Shown here piece by piece: positions 36,842 through 46,438 of a DNA stretch of 64,000 nt (its first letter is position 1; each line of letters begins with the position of its first letter). The notes below the pieces were generated by a model. The model did not search any database. It saw only the letters and a program-made list of their open reading frames with translations, and had not been told where the DNA came from. The DNA comes from Tunturiibacter empetritectus (lineage in GTDB: Bacteria > Acidobacteriota > Terriglobia > Terriglobales > Acidobacteriaceae). Where the stretch lies: contig NZ_JACCCU010000001.1 of assembly GCF_013410875.1 (NCBI RefSeq), positions 2,845,134 to 2,909,133 of the forward strand. The letters are read 5' to 3'. The position numbers and the translations under genes are program-made.

Positions 36842-36915
36842 TCTTCTAGTGTAGTGCGCCGGCGCCCGCCAGACCACTCGCGCCGAGCGCATCTCACAGC
36901 GCCACCCACCTCAAT

Positions 36916-37692
36916 TCAAAGCTTGCGGCTCGCCATAACCAGATTCTGCCACCCTGTCTTGCTCATCTTCAGCCTTTGCCCGCGTGTCAGGATCACCGAT
37001 GCCTCGCTACGCCCCTCCCGCGACAACTCGCGCACATAGTCCATGTTCACAATCGTAGATCGGTGAATTCGCACGAAGCGATTTGGGTCTAGCGTGTTAG
37101 CCAGTTGCTTCACCGTCTCCCGCAGCATAAAACTCTTCGCCCCCACATGCAGGCACGAATAGTAATCCTGCGCCTCAATCCACTCGATCTCCTGGACATT
37201 CACCACCGTATCCTTCGTTCCATTCGGAACCAGCAGCCGCTTCGGATACTCCTTCGCTCCAACGTCCCCAGTCTCCAGTTCAGCCAGAACCTGCTTCAAC
37301 CGCTCCTGGTTCAGCAACGCCATATTCGAAGCAATACGCTTCTTCACCCGAGCCAGCGCAGCCTTCAACCGCTCCGGTTCCACAGGCTTCGTCAGGTAGT
37401 CGAGCGCATGCACCTCAAACGCGCGCAGCGCATGCTGATTATGTGCGGTTACAAATACCGTCACCGGCATCTGCGCCGCACCCACCTGCTCGATCACCTC
37501 AAACCCTCCCCTGCCTGGCATCTGAATGTCCAGAAACAGAACATCGACCCGCGACGCCTTCAGCGAGGCCAACACCTCGCCGCCGTTCCTGCACTCGCCA
37601 ACAACCTCCACCTCATCATCGCCGGCGAGCAGAAAACGCAACCGCTCCCTCGCCAGTGGTTCGTCATCGGCAATCAGCGTCTTCAGCTTCAT
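36916..37692 (-). CDS. LytTR-family response regulator
   Basis: 258 residues. Receiver domain: acidic pocket Asp9-Asp10, phosphoacceptor Asp55 in VLFLDIQMPG, and the Thr/Lys switch residues in FVTAHNQHA and DYLTKPVEPERL. The C-terminal LytTR DNA-binding domain (about 150-255) has IEWIEAQDYYSCLHVGAKSF and NRFVRIHRSTIVNMDYVREL. LytTR proteins bind direct repeats upstream of target genes. It overlaps the kinase gene by 4 nt (ATGA). Confidence 0.95.
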   Translation of the reverse strand: MKLKTLIADDEPLARERLRFLLAGDDEVEVVGECRNGGEVLASLKASRVDVLFLDIQMPGRGGFEVIEQVGAAQMPVTVFVTAHNQHALRAFEVHALDYLTKPVEPERLKAALARVKKRIASNMALLNQERLKQVLAELETGDVGAKEYPKRLLVPNGTKDTVVNVQEIEWIEAQDYYSCLHVGAKSFMLRETVKQLANTLDPNRFVRIHRSTIVNMDYVRELSREGRSEASVILTRGQRLKMSKTGWQNLVMASRKL

Positions 37693-38825
37693 AGGGTTTG
37701 CGGCTCATAAGGTATGGTGATCGCAACCTCGAAGCCGCCATCCTCCAGCGGCTCTGCCCTCATCGCAAACTCGTTCTGGTAAAAGTGCAGCAACCGCTCC
37801 CGCGTATTCTTCAGCCCGATCCCGTGTCCCTTCTGCGCCTGCGCACCGGCTTCGGCTCCCGTATCGCGTACCCTCAGGAGCAGGCTACCGCCGTCGCGTC
37901 GAGCGGAAGCCTCCACCACGCCCTCACTCACACAACGCGCAATCCCATGCCGTATCGCGTTCTCAACAATTGGCTGCAACAAAAAACAGGGCACCATTCC
38001 ATCAAGCGCACCGGGATCGACCTTAATCTGCACCTGTAACCGGTCTGCGAATCGAATCTGCTCGATCGCCAGGTAGTTGTCGATCATTTCGAGTTCCTGC
38101 GAGAGCGGAACCTTCTCCGGTGTCGTCCGCTTCAGCGTGCTCTTCAGGATCACGTTCAGATGCGACAGCATCTCTACCGCCTCCCTCTGCCTGCCCAGCT
38201 CGACCAGCGTCGTGATTGCGTTCAACGTGTTGAAGAGAAAGTGTGGTTCAAGCTGCATCTGCAGCGCATGCAGATGAGCCGAAGAGAGTTGCTTCTGAAG
38301 CTCGAGCGACCGCATCGCATCGTCCTGCGCCCGCAGCTTGTATTGAACGATTCCGGTAACCCCGATGATGAACCCATAGAGCAGAAGCTCGATGCCAAAC
38401 CGGTTGACGTTGAACAGGACCCCCCACATCATGTGTTCTTCCCCCGGCCCCCAGCCGAGCGGAAAACCTATACCCCACAGCATCAGCAGATGAACCAGCG
38501 CAAGCACCGATCCAGCAACTACGTGCAGCACAATTGTCTTCACGGAAAGGCTGGAGACAGTCGGTAAGCGCGGCGCCATCTTCCACAGGACGCACGCAAT
38601 CGTTCCCCACCAACCCCAAAGAACTGCGCCATAAACCAGCGACGCTGGATGCATCACCGACCCACACTCGGCTGCAGTAGCGAGCGCCAGTACTGCCGCC
38701 AGCGACAGGATCAACAGGTAGCCGTTGAGTCCTCTACCTCCCTGCGCAGCAACCTCTTCCGGCGCGTTATCCTGCGAGATCGCCGGGGCCTGCCGAAACT
38801 CCGGAGAAGTGGTCAAAGTGTTCAT
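37689..38825 (-). CDS. LytS-type membrane sensor histidine kinase
   Basis: 378 residues with about five membrane helices in the first 165 residues. A short coiled coil follows, then the His_kinase domain with phosphoacceptor His195 in MQLEPHFLFNTLNAITTLVE. The ATP-binding part has LLQPIVENAIRHGIA and HGIGLKNTRERLLHFY. It signals to the LytTR regulator encoded downstream with a 4-nt overlap. The signal is not evident: the N-terminus has no known sensor domain. Confidence 0.93.
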   Translation of the reverse strand: MNTLTTSPEFRQAPAISQDNAPEEVAAQGGRGLNGYLLILSLAAVLALATAAECGSVMHPASLVYGAVLWGWWGTIACVLWKMAPRLPTVSSLSVKTIVLHVVAGSVLALVHLLMLWGIGFPLGWGPGEEHMMWGVLFNVNRFGIELLLYGFIIGVTGIVQYKLRAQDDAMRSLELQKQLSSAHLHALQMQLEPHFLFNTLNAITTLVELGRQREAVEMLSHLNVILKSTLKRTTPEKVPLSQELEMIDNYLAIEQIRFADRLQVQIKVDPGALDGMVPCFLLQPIVENAIRHGIARCVSEGVVEASARRDGGSLLLRVRDTGAEAGAQAQKGHGIGLKNTRERLLHFYQNEFAMRAEPLEDGGFEVAITIPYEPQTL

Positions 38826-39233
38826 GCGCGCATCCTTTCTTTATTCAACGAAAGGTTCTTTCTACATCGGATCTAGGTCGTTCCGCGATCTTCGCTAAGC
38901 GAGAGCGTGCAAGAATCAGGATCTATCATCTCCCCTGCGGCTCCAACATCTTTGCAGCCAAAGCCCCCATTTCTGCAGGCAACCATGTTACAACTCGCTC
39001 CTGTCTCCGGCACGGAGGCTAGTGCGGTAGTGGGTCAGCTTCGAGTCCAGACCAAGCGAAGTTGCCAAAAAAACCGTTTTTCGAGAATCACAGCATTACT
39101 TTCCACAAGCCGACTTATGGGGAACCCATCTGTGGGACAGATTTGGCTGCATTGGAGCGATAAACGTGCCATCCCAAGGAATGTCTATACTGACCTCAAA
39201 TGTATCCAGCTCTAGTGACGAGGATTCGGATCC
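38826..39233. other. Intergenic region, no supported gene
   Basis: About 400 bases between divergent genes. Short frames here have no ribosome binding site or recognisable family. No strong hairpin or repeat was seen. Confidence 0.5.
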
Positions 39234-40610
39234 ATGAGCATAAAAGTTTACAAGTTCTTCGTAGTTCTCTTCTGTGGCATCTTTACTTTTCAACTCCATG
39301 CCCAAGAGCTGACGGCAGCGCGTCCGGTTCCGGTGACACTGTTTCAGAATGTTCGTGTACTGACTAGGATGGGGCAGCTCTCTGCGCCTTCGAATGTGCT
39401 GGTTCGCGGCAAACTGATCGAGCGCATCTCAATTTCTCCCATCCCAACGGACCGAAGCGCGAACACGACCATCATCGAGGGCGGCGGACGCACCCTGATG
39501 CCAGGGCTGATCGACGCACATACGCATATCCTTATGCAGGGGATTCCAATGTCCGTGGCGATGACAGCAGACATTGGCTATCTAAACCTGGTCGCGGGCA
39601 AAGCAGCGAACGACATGCTGCTTCGCGGATTTACCACCATCCGCGACCTTGGCGGACCGTCGTTCGGTCTGAAGATGGCCATCGACCAGGGACTAATCCC
39701 CGGGCCTCGGATTTACCCTTCAGGCGCATTTATCTCACAGACTAGCGGACACGGCGACTTTCGCATGCCGTACGAGATTCCGCGCACGATTGGCGGACCG
39801 CTAAGTCATTCCGAGCAGGAGGGAGTAGCCGCGATTGCGGACAGTCCCGATGAGGTCAGGCTGCGTACGCGCGAACAGTTAATGAAAGGGGCAACGCAGA
39901 TAAAGCTAATGGCAGGCGGCGGCGTTGCCTCTCCATACGATCCTCTCGACGTGGCACAATACACCGAACCAGAGTTCCGCGCGGCTGTGGAGGCGGCAGA
40001 GAACTGGGGCACGTACGTAACTGTGCACGCCTACACTCCTAAAGCGATACAGACGGCAATTGCGGGAGGGGTGAAGTGCATCGAACACGGTCAGCTTGCC
40101 GATGAAGCTTCCGCAAAGCTGATGGCGGACAAAGGAATCTGGTGGAGTCTGCAGCCTTTCCTTGACGATGAGGATGCGAATCCTCAACCACCCGGTTCGC
40201 CGAACCGCCAGAAACAGCTGGAGATGTCAGCTGGAACTGACACGGCGTACAAGCTCGCGAAAAAATATAAGGTTAAGACAGCTTGGGGAACGGACACGCT
40301 ATTTGACGCGAAACTCGCAACACGGCAAGGCGCGCAGTTGGCCAAGATGGTGCGCTGGTACACCCCGAGCGAAGTACTGAAGATGGCCACGGCGGACAAC
40401 GCAGATCTATTGGCCATGGCGGGGCCGCGCAATCCTTATCCTGGGAGATTGGGAGTGGTGGAGGAGGGCGCGTTGGCCGATCTTTTGTTAGTAGATGGGG
40501 ATCCAGTGGCAAATATCAAACTGGTCGAAGACCCTGACAAAACTTTTCTGCTGATTATGAAGGACGGCAAAATTTACAAAAACACGGTCGAGAACGACAG
40601 GCTCCATTGA
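39234..40610 (+). CDS. Exported amidohydrolase (imidazolonepropionase/prolidase-like)
   Basis: 458 residues with a signal peptide (FFVVLFCGIFTFQLHAQ). Metal-binding motifs of the amidohydrolase TIM barrel: HTH in MPGLIDAHTHILMQG, the lysine region TQIKLMAGGGV, TVHAYTPKAI, CIEHGQLAD and the catalytic Asp in TAWGTDTLFDAKL. The C-terminal GRLGVVEEGALADLLLVDGD is the composite beta-sandwich end. It should hydrolyse an amide or peptide-like bond in the periplasm; secreted members often cleave Xaa-Pro dipeptides. Codon use is less C-ending than in the neighbouring RND genes. Confidence 0.9.
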   Translation: MSIKVYKFFVVLFCGIFTFQLHAQELTAARPVPVTLFQNVRVLTRMGQLSAPSNVLVRGKLIERISISPIPTDRSANTTIIEGGGRTLMPGLIDAHTHILMQGIPMSVAMTADIGYLNLVAGKAANDMLLRGFTTIRDLGGPSFGLKMAIDQGLIPGPRIYPSGAFISQTSGHGDFRMPYEIPRTIGGPLSHSEQEGVAAIADSPDEVRLRTREQLMKGATQIKLMAGGGVASPYDPLDVAQYTEPEFRAAVEAAENWGTYVTVHAYTPKAIQTAIAGGVKCIEHGQLADEASAKLMADKGIWWSLQPFLDDEDANPQPPGSPNRQKQLEMSAGTDTAYKLAKKYKVKTAWGTDTLFDAKLATRQGAQLAKMVRWYTPSEVLKMATADNADLLAMAGPRNPYPGRLGVVEEGALADLLLVDGDPVANIKLVEDPDKTFLLIMKDGKIYKNTVENDRLH

Positions 40611-40911
40611 AGTTCGACGGTCGCGCCACGTAACGAGTATCGGTAATCAGAAACGCTCTTCTGCTTACCAGGCGCGGTTGACGTTCCCTCTAAGTCAGCT
40701 TTCGGCAAGTTCAGTCGTTCACATCAACCAGATCCACTATCCCAATACCTGAAACTCTCCCCGCAGCTATCTCAAAGCCTGCAAAGCCACCCCGCAGCGA
40801 CATACTCCACCGTGCATCCTGCAACCCTCCCTGCAGCTTTAGCACCTCCGGCTGCATATCGGTTTTCAGGCGCCGTCCTAAGGCACATCCTGATGCTGAG
40901 GTACTACCGCT
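40611..40911. other. Intergenic region with one weak small frame
   Basis: No gene can be firmly supported. A minus-strand frame from ATG 40857 to a stop at 40711 would give 48 residues (starts MQPEVLKLQGG, ends VDLVDVND). It has a protein-like strand pattern but no clear ribosome binding site and no family I recognise. Confidence 0.3.
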
Positions 40912-42168
40912 ATGCAGGCGAACAAAACCCTCGCGCTTCTGTGCGCCGTAATCTGCATTCCCCTCGCATCCTGTTCCCGCGTCGTAGCCCATGCCAACAC
41001 CTCTCCTCCCGAGGGCGTCCCCGTTCACGTTGCCCGCGCCGTGTCGCAGGATGTGCCACTCGAGCTCGCGGCAGTTGGAAACGTCGAAGCCGTCGAGAGT
41101 GTCGACGTCAAGCCGCGAGTAGCCGGACAGATCAAAGAGGTCGCCTTCACCGAAGGACAAAACGTAACCAAAGGCCAGCTGCTCTTCACCATCGACCGCG
41201 ACACGCTAAGCCGCCAGCAGGCACAACAGCAAGCCGAGCTCGATCGTGATGTCGCAATGGAGCAACAGGCTACCGCCATCGCCGCCCGAGATGCGGCCTC
41301 GCAGAAGCAGAGCCAGTCCGACGCCGACACCGCCGTCAAATTAGGCGACCTCGGCGTTCTCTCGGGCCAAAGTGTGAAGCAAGCCGTCACCGCAAGCGAC
41401 ACCACGCGCGCCAGCCTCCAGGCCGACAAGGCCGCCATCGCCGCCGCCGCCGGAGCCATCAACGCCGACCGCGCTCGGATTGCCCAGACACAGCTGCAGC
41501 TCAACTTCGCCCAGGTCGTCGCTCCCATCGCCGGCCGCGCCGGTGCCGCCATGGTCAAAGCCGGCAACGTAATTCGCGAAAACGACACAACCCTCGTCAC
41601 CCTCCTTCAACTCGCACCCATCCGCGTAACCTTCGGCATTCCAGAGCAAGCCCTCGCCGAGGTGCAGCGCCTCAGCTCCCTCGGCCCACTCGAAGTCGAG
41701 GCCGGTCCAAGCGACGGCCCCCTCGGCAAAGGCCGCCTCGAGTTCATCGACAACACCGTCGATCCCGCTACTGGCACGATCCGGCTCAAAGCCACATTTC
41801 CAAACACCGACGGAGCACTCTGGCCAGGCGAGTTCGTCAACGTCCGCCTCCGTCTGCGGGTCGACGTCAACCAGCTAGTCGTTCCGCAGTCCGCCATCCA
41901 GCAAGGCCTCGAGGGAACATACGCGTGGCGCATACAAGCCAGCATCGCAACCATGGTGCCTGTCACCGTCCTGCGAACCTACCGCCCCCCAACATCCTCG
42001 CAAGCGGCCAGTGAAGTAGCAGTTCTAGGCAGCGGCCTCCGCCAAGGTGACATGATCGTCACCGAAGGCCAACTCCGCCTAACCCCAGGCGCACGAGTCT
42101 CGCCCATCGACGCCCCCTCATCGCAAGATTCCCTCACCAACAACACCCTGCGCAACGCAGCACCCTGA
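40912..42168 (+). CDS. RND efflux periplasmic adaptor (membrane fusion) lipoprotein
   Basis: 418 residues. A lipoprotein signal ends with the lipobox LASC (Cys23-24 region in CIPLASCSRVV). Order of domains: barrel-sandwich half (VGNVEAVESVDVKPRVAGQI), a long Ala/Gln-rich alpha hairpin (about 95-190), the second lipoyl half (VVAPIAGRAGAAMVKAGNVI), and a beta-barrel (VRLRLRVDVNQLVVPQSAIQ). It links the inner-membrane pump encoded next to an outer-membrane channel. The pump gene starts 27 nt downstream. No TolC-like gene is adjacent. Confidence 0.93.
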   Translation: MQANKTLALLCAVICIPLASCSRVVAHANTSPPEGVPVHVARAVSQDVPLELAAVGNVEAVESVDVKPRVAGQIKEVAFTEGQNVTKGQLLFTIDRDTLSRQQAQQQAELDRDVAMEQQATAIAARDAASQKQSQSDADTAVKLGDLGVLSGQSVKQAVTASDTTRASLQADKAAIAAAAGAINADRARIAQTQLQLNFAQVVAPIAGRAGAAMVKAGNVIRENDTTLVTLLQLAPIRVTFGIPEQALAEVQRLSSLGPLEVEAGPSDGPLGKGRLEFIDNTVDPATGTIRLKATFPNTDGALWPGEFVNVRLRLRVDVNQLVVPQSAIQQGLEGTYAWRIQASIATMVPVTVLRTYRPPTSSQAASEVAVLGSGLRQGDMIVTEGQLRLTPGARVSPIDAPSSQDSLTNNTLRNAAP

Positions 42169-42195
42169 GCCACATCCGCCGACGAGGTTCCACCC

Positions 42196-45100
42196 ATGCG
42201 TTTCACCGAGTTCTTCATCCGTCGCGCCATCACCACCACTCTCCTCATCTCCGCCATCGCAGGCTTCGGCCTCCTCAGCTATCTCTCCCTCCCCGTCAGC
42301 AATCTGCCCGAGGTCGAGTACCCCACCATCCACGTCTCCGCCTCACTCCCCGGCGCCAACCCCGACTCCATGGCCTCCACCGTCGCCACGCCGCTCGAGG
42401 GCGAGTTCTCCCGCATCCCCGGCATCGCTAACATGACCTCCAGCAGCTCCGTCGGCAGCACCGACATCACCCTGCAATTCGCCCTCAACCGCAGCGTCGA
42501 CGCTGCCGCGCAAGACGTCCAGGCCGCCATCTCCCGCTCCACCGGCAACCTCCCTCCCGGCATGCCCGAGCCACCCTCCTACTCCAAAGTGAACCCCGCC
42601 GACGACCCCATCATCTGGCTCGAGATGCACTCCCAGACCATGTCCTTCGAGGAGTTCTCCCGCTACGCCACGCAGATTGTCTCCAAGCAAATCTCCATGG
42701 TCAACGGCGTCTCGCAGGTCGAGGTCTACGGCCCCGAGCGCCCCGCCATCCGCGTCCAGGCCGACCCCGCGCGCCTCGCCGCCTACGGCCTCGATCTCGA
42801 ACAACTCCGCACCGCCCTCACCACCAACAGCTCCAGCCTTCCCACCGGCACCCTCTACGGCGAGGCCAGAGACTACTCCCTCCAGGTCAACAGCCAGCTC
42901 ACCACCGCCAACCAGTTCTCCGACCTCGTCATCGCCTATCGCAACGGAGTTCCCCTCCGCCTCAGCCAGGTCGCCCAGGTCTTCAACAGCTCCAGCAACG
43001 ACAAGCACACCTTCTGGATCAACGGTCGCCGCGGCGTCATCCTCGCAGTGCGCAAGCAACCCGGCGCAAACACCGTCGAGGTCGCCGATCAAGTCAAAGC
43101 CGCCGTCCAAAACCTCCGCAGTGTCTTACCTCCCGGCGTCTCCTTCGGCCGAGTCTCCGACGACGCCGACATCGTCCGCGACTCCATCGCCGAAGTCAAC
43201 CACACCCTCATCCTCACCATCGCTCTCGTCGTCTTCGTCATCTTCGCTTTCCTCGGAACCGTCTCCTCCACCCTCATCGCCAGCGCCACCATCCCCGTCT
43301 CCATCCTCGGCTCCTTCATCGCCATGCGCCTGCTCAACTACACCGTCGACATGTTCTCCATGATGGCCATCACCCTCTCCGTCGGCTTCATCGTCGACGA
43401 CGCCATCGTCATGCTCGAGAACATCGTCCGTCATCGCGAGATGGGCAAGTCCCCCCTCACCGCCGCGCTCGACGGAGCCGCCGAAGTCGCCTTCACCATC
43501 CTCTCCATGACCCTCTCGCTCGTCGCCGTCTTCCTTCCCATCCTCTTCCTCAACGGAGTCCTCGGTCGTCTCCTCCGCGAGTTCGCCGTCACCATCTCTG
43601 TCTCCATCCTGCTCTCCGGCCTCTCCGCGCTCACCCTCACCCCCATGCTCTCCAGCCGCTTCCTCTCGGAGCGCACCCACGCAGACAACTGGTTCCATCG
43701 CCGCACCGAGCGCATGTACAACGCACTCGAGCGCGCCTACCGTCGTTCCCTCGACCAAGTCCTGCGTCACCCCCGCGTAACCATCGTCGCCAGCATCGCA
43801 ATGACAGCAATCACCGCACTCCTCTTCGCCATCGTCCCAAAGAGTTTCATGCCTGCCGTCGACACCGGCGGCATCTCCGGAAGCATGGAAGCTCCGCAGG
43901 ACAGCTCCTTCGCCCAAACGATCGCCAACGCCGAACAAGTCAACAAAGCTCTGGCAGCAATTCCCTGGATGGACAGCAACCTCTCCGGCGTCTACGCCCA
44001 GAACGAAGGCTGGCTCTGGGTCAACCTCCGTAAGGACCGCCACCGCCCCAACGTAAAAACCATCATCGCCAACCTCCAGAAGCAGCTCGACCGCATCCCC
44101 GGCCTCAAGGTCTATCTCCGCCAACCGGACTTCGTCGACCTCGGCCAGTCCGAATCCCGATCCCAATACTCCGCAGCTCTCCAGAGTCCTGATGCCGACG
44201 AGCTCTACCGCTGGGCGCCGCGCCTCAAAGACAAGCTCGACACCCTCCCCGAGCTCGCCAACGTCTCCACCGACCTCCAGATGAGCGCACCCCGCGTCAA
44301 CGTCGACATCCGCCGCGACCTCGCTATGTCACTCAACGTCGACCCCGAAAAGATTGCGAACACGCTCTACGACGCCTACGGAAATCGCCGCGCCAACACC
44401 ATCACCGTCGCCTCCCAGCAGTACGACGTGATCCTCGAAGTCGGCCGCCAGTACCAACGCGATCCCGAAGCCATGGGCAGCATCTACCTCGCCTCCACCA
44501 CCGGCCACCTCGTTCCCCTCTCCGCCGTCACCACGCTCAGCCAGACTGTCGCGCCTCTCACCGTCAATCACCTCGGCCAGTTCCCCGCCGTAACCTTTCA
44601 CTTCGATCTAAAACCCGGCATCTCACTCGACGCAGCCACCCGCGCCGTGCAGCTTGCCGCCACACAGATCGGCCTACCTGCCAGCATGAACTTCACCTTC
44701 CAGGGCACTGCCGCGCAGTTTCAGAGCTCCCTCAAAGGCCTCGGCGTCCTGCTCATCATCGCTGTCATGGTCATCTATCTCGTCCTCGGCGTTCTCTACG
44801 AGAGCTTCATCCACCCCATCACCATCCTCTCCGGCCTGCCCGCCGCAGCCATCGGCGCACTCCTCACGCTGCTCGTCTTCGGCCAGGATCTCAACCTCTA
44901 CTCCTTCCTCGGCATCATCCTGCTCGTTGGCATCGTCAAAAAAAACGCCATCATGATCGTCGACTTCGCACTCGACGCCGAGCGCAACCGCGCACTCCTA
45001 CCAGAGCAGGCTATCTATCAAGGTTGTCTGCAGCGCTTCCGTCCCATCATGATGACTACGATGGCGGCACTGCTTGGCGCGGCTCCCATTGCATTTGGTC

Positions 45101-45276
45101 AAGGCATCGGCGGAGAAGCGCGTCGCCCTCTTGGTATCGCAGTCGTTGGCGGACTCCTGCTCTCACAATCCCTCACCCTCTACGTCACACCGGTCATCTA
45201 TCTCTATCTGCATCGGCTGCAACGAAGCAGCGTCCTGCCGGACGGGCCTCCTGCGCGGAGCGCGGTCACTTCGTGA
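42196..45276 (+). CDS. RND multidrug efflux transporter (MdtB/AcrB family)
   Basis: 1026 residues with twelve membrane helices in the standard 1+5 / 1+5 arrangement. Conserved parts: FFIRRAITTTLLISAIAGFG at the start, the proton-relay Asp pair in VGFIVDDAIVMLENIVRHRE (helix 4), and the family motif LVGIVKKNAIMIVDFALDAE. Two large periplasmic loops are complete. It exports drugs or other amphiphiles using proton force. Its final codons lie inside repeat copy B', so the protein ends SSVLPDGPPARSAVTS and stops within the repeat's palindrome. The normal C-terminus of the family ends near LYLHR. Confidence 0.95.
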   Translation: MRFTEFFIRRAITTTLLISAIAGFGLLSYLSLPVSNLPEVEYPTIHVSASLPGANPDSMASTVATPLEGEFSRIPGIANMTSSSSVGSTDITLQFALNRSVDAAAQDVQAAISRSTGNLPPGMPEPPSYSKVNPADDPIIWLEMHSQTMSFEEFSRYATQIVSKQISMVNGVSQVEVYGPERPAIRVQADPARLAAYGLDLEQLRTALTTNSSSLPTGTLYGEARDYSLQVNSQLTTANQFSDLVIAYRNGVPLRLSQVAQVFNSSSNDKHTFWINGRRGVILAVRKQPGANTVEVADQVKAAVQNLRSVLPPGVSFGRVSDDADIVRDSIAEVNHTLILTIALVVFVIFAFLGTVSSTLIASATIPVSILGSFIAMRLLNYTVDMFSMMAITLSVGFIVDDAIVMLENIVRHREMGKSPLTAALDGAAEVAFTILSMTLSLVAVFLPILFLNGVLGRLLREFAVTISVSILLSGLSALTLTPMLSSRFLSERTHADNWFHRRTERMYNALERAYRRSLDQVLRHPRVTIVASIAMTAITALLFAIVPKSFMPAVDTGGISGSMEAPQDSSFAQTIANAEQVNKALAAIPWMDSNLSGVYAQNEGWLWVNLRKDRHRPNVKTIIANLQKQLDRIPGLKVYLRQPDFVDLGQSESRSQYSAALQSPDADELYRWAPRLKDKLDTLPELANVSTDLQMSAPRVNVDIRRDLAMSLNVDPEKIANTLYDAYGNRRANTITVASQQYDVILEVGRQYQRDPEAMGSIYLASTTGHLVPLSAVTTLSQTVAPLTVNHLGQFPAVTFHFDLKPGISLDAATRAVQLAATQIGLPASMNFTFQGTAAQFQSSLKGLGVLLIIAVMVIYLVLGVLYESFIHPITILSGLPAAAIGALLTLLVFGQDLNLYSFLGIILLVGIVKKNAIMIVDFALDAERNRALLPEQAIYQGCLQRFRPIMMTTMAALLGAAPIAFGQGIGGEARRPLGIAVVGGLLLSQSLTLYVTPVIYLYLHRLQRSSVLPDGPPARSAVTS

Positions 45277-45286
45277 CAGGTATACC
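45232..45286 (-). repeat. Structured intergenic repeat, partial inverted copy B'
   Basis: On the minus strand it reads GTCAC-GAA-GTGAC, then CTCC-GCGCA-GGAG, then GTCC-GGCA-GGAC, matching the right half of copies A and B. The large first stem is missing. It overlaps the last 15 codons and stop (45274-45276) of the RND transporter gene. Confidence 0.85.
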
Positions 45287-45311
45287 GGTCGTGTCACCAT
45301 CATCAATAAAG

Positions 45312-45424
45312 GTCCTCCCGCTGGTCGGCACAATCTAACCTGCGACCAACGGGAGCACCACCCGAAGGGGTACACAAGTCACGAAGTGACCGCGCCACGC
45401 GTAGTGGGCCCGTCCGGCAGGACC
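45312..45424. repeat. Structured intergenic repeat, copy B
   Basis: 113 nt, full-length match to copy A. The large stem pairs 45315-45327 with 45343-45355 (one mismatch). The next hairpins are GTCAC-GAA-GTGAC, CCAC-GCGTA-GTGG and GTCC-GGCA-GGAC. It overlaps the last 15 codons and the stop (45379-45381) of the AraC-type gene on the minus strand. Confidence 0.87.
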
Positions 45425-46419
45425 TTCTCCCTCTGCGCCCCCCGCCAGAGCGCAGGAGGAGTTCCCTCCCACATCCGAAAAGCCCGGACAAAGGAGTTCG
45501 AATCCTCATACCCCAGAAGATAAGCCGTCTCATTCAGCTCCAGCAGAGAGTTATTAAGATAGTGCCGCGCCAACTGATGCCGAGCCTCCTCAAGCACCTG
45601 CTGAAAGCTGTACCCCGCATCCTGCAACCTTCGCTGCAACGTTCGCGAACTGATATGAAACTCACGCGCAATCTCCTGCATCTTCGGTCGTCGCCCGGCA
45701 AGCTTTCTCTGGATCGCAGCGCGAACCCTCTCAGGAAAAGTCTCTTCGCCCTTACGCTGCTTCAACTCTTCATCAAACTGAGGCGCAAGCATGGCCAAGA
45801 GTTCGGCATTGCGAGTCACAAACGGCAGAGCAGCATCCGACGCACGAAAGATCATGGCATTACGGACAGCCCCAAACACAACCGGGCAGCCGAAGTGCCG
45901 CTCAAAGATCTTGCCATGCGCAGCTTGGCGTGCAAGCTCAACACGCAGCGGAGAGATGCGAGTCCCAGTCCCATGCCGCGCAATGCACAGCACCCAGGCA
46001 AAACACACATCAGTAAGAATCGCAGGCTCGGCGCCATCGGCAAGCAGCCAGCGAAACTGTATGCTCCACTCGCTCTCATCGGTCTCGTGGATGATCTCTT
46101 CAGGACACGAGAGTTGTTTATAGCGAGCCATCTGCCGCATGGCCTCGCCAAAGCTGGCAGTAGAAAGAGCTGCGACCGCAATCGGATCGAAGTGTTCCGC
46201 CTTAGTCTCGGTGCCAAGTTCAAGACCAATGGCGGGGTTCGGGCTGGCCACGCCCACTCCCCGCCACAAAGCAAACAGCTCTTCAGTCGTCACCACAACG
46301 CGTGGTTGATCGAGTAGCCCCGGCTCCAATCCCGCACTCTGAAGCACAGCAGACACACGGGTCCCCGCCTCTTCCAAACGTATTGCCAGACGGCCGGGAA
46401 CCCGAAAGTGTTTGCTCAT
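45379..46419 (-). CDS. AraC-family transcriptional regulator
   Basis: 346 residues. The N-terminal half is the arabinose-binding-type domain of the OruR/GbdR-like group (VVTTEELFALWRGVGVASPN). The C-terminal AraC double helix-turn-helix spans about 240-330 (RPKMQEIAREFHISSRTLQR and ELNETAYLLGYEDSNSFVRA). It likely controls the alcohol dehydrogenase gene, which lies 19 nt upstream of its start on the same strand. The protein ends KVLPDGPTTRGAVTS, a tail encoded by repeat copy B and not part of the family. Confidence 0.92.
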   Translation of the reverse strand: MSKHFRVPGRLAIRLEEAGTRVSAVLQSAGLEPGLLDQPRVVVTTEELFALWRGVGVASPNPAIGLELGTETKAEHFDPIAVAALSTASFGEAMRQMARYKQLSCPEEIIHETDESEWSIQFRWLLADGAEPAILTDVCFAWVLCIARHGTGTRISPLRVELARQAAHGKIFERHFGCPVVFGAVRNAMIFRASDAALPFVTRNAELLAMLAPQFDEELKQRKGEETFPERVRAAIQRKLAGRRPKMQEIAREFHISSRTLQRRLQDAGYSFQQVLEEARHQLARHYLNNSLLELNETAYLLGYEDSNSFVRAFRMWEGTPPALWRGAQREKVLPDGPTTRGAVTS

Positions 46420-46438
46420 CGTTATTCAGTCTTCATGC

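Noticed and set aside
42343..44166. Two long minus-strand frames inside the RND transporter gene
   Set aside because: Products are extreme in Gly, Asp, Glu and Val with no recognisable domain; they mirror the C-ending codons of the transporter.
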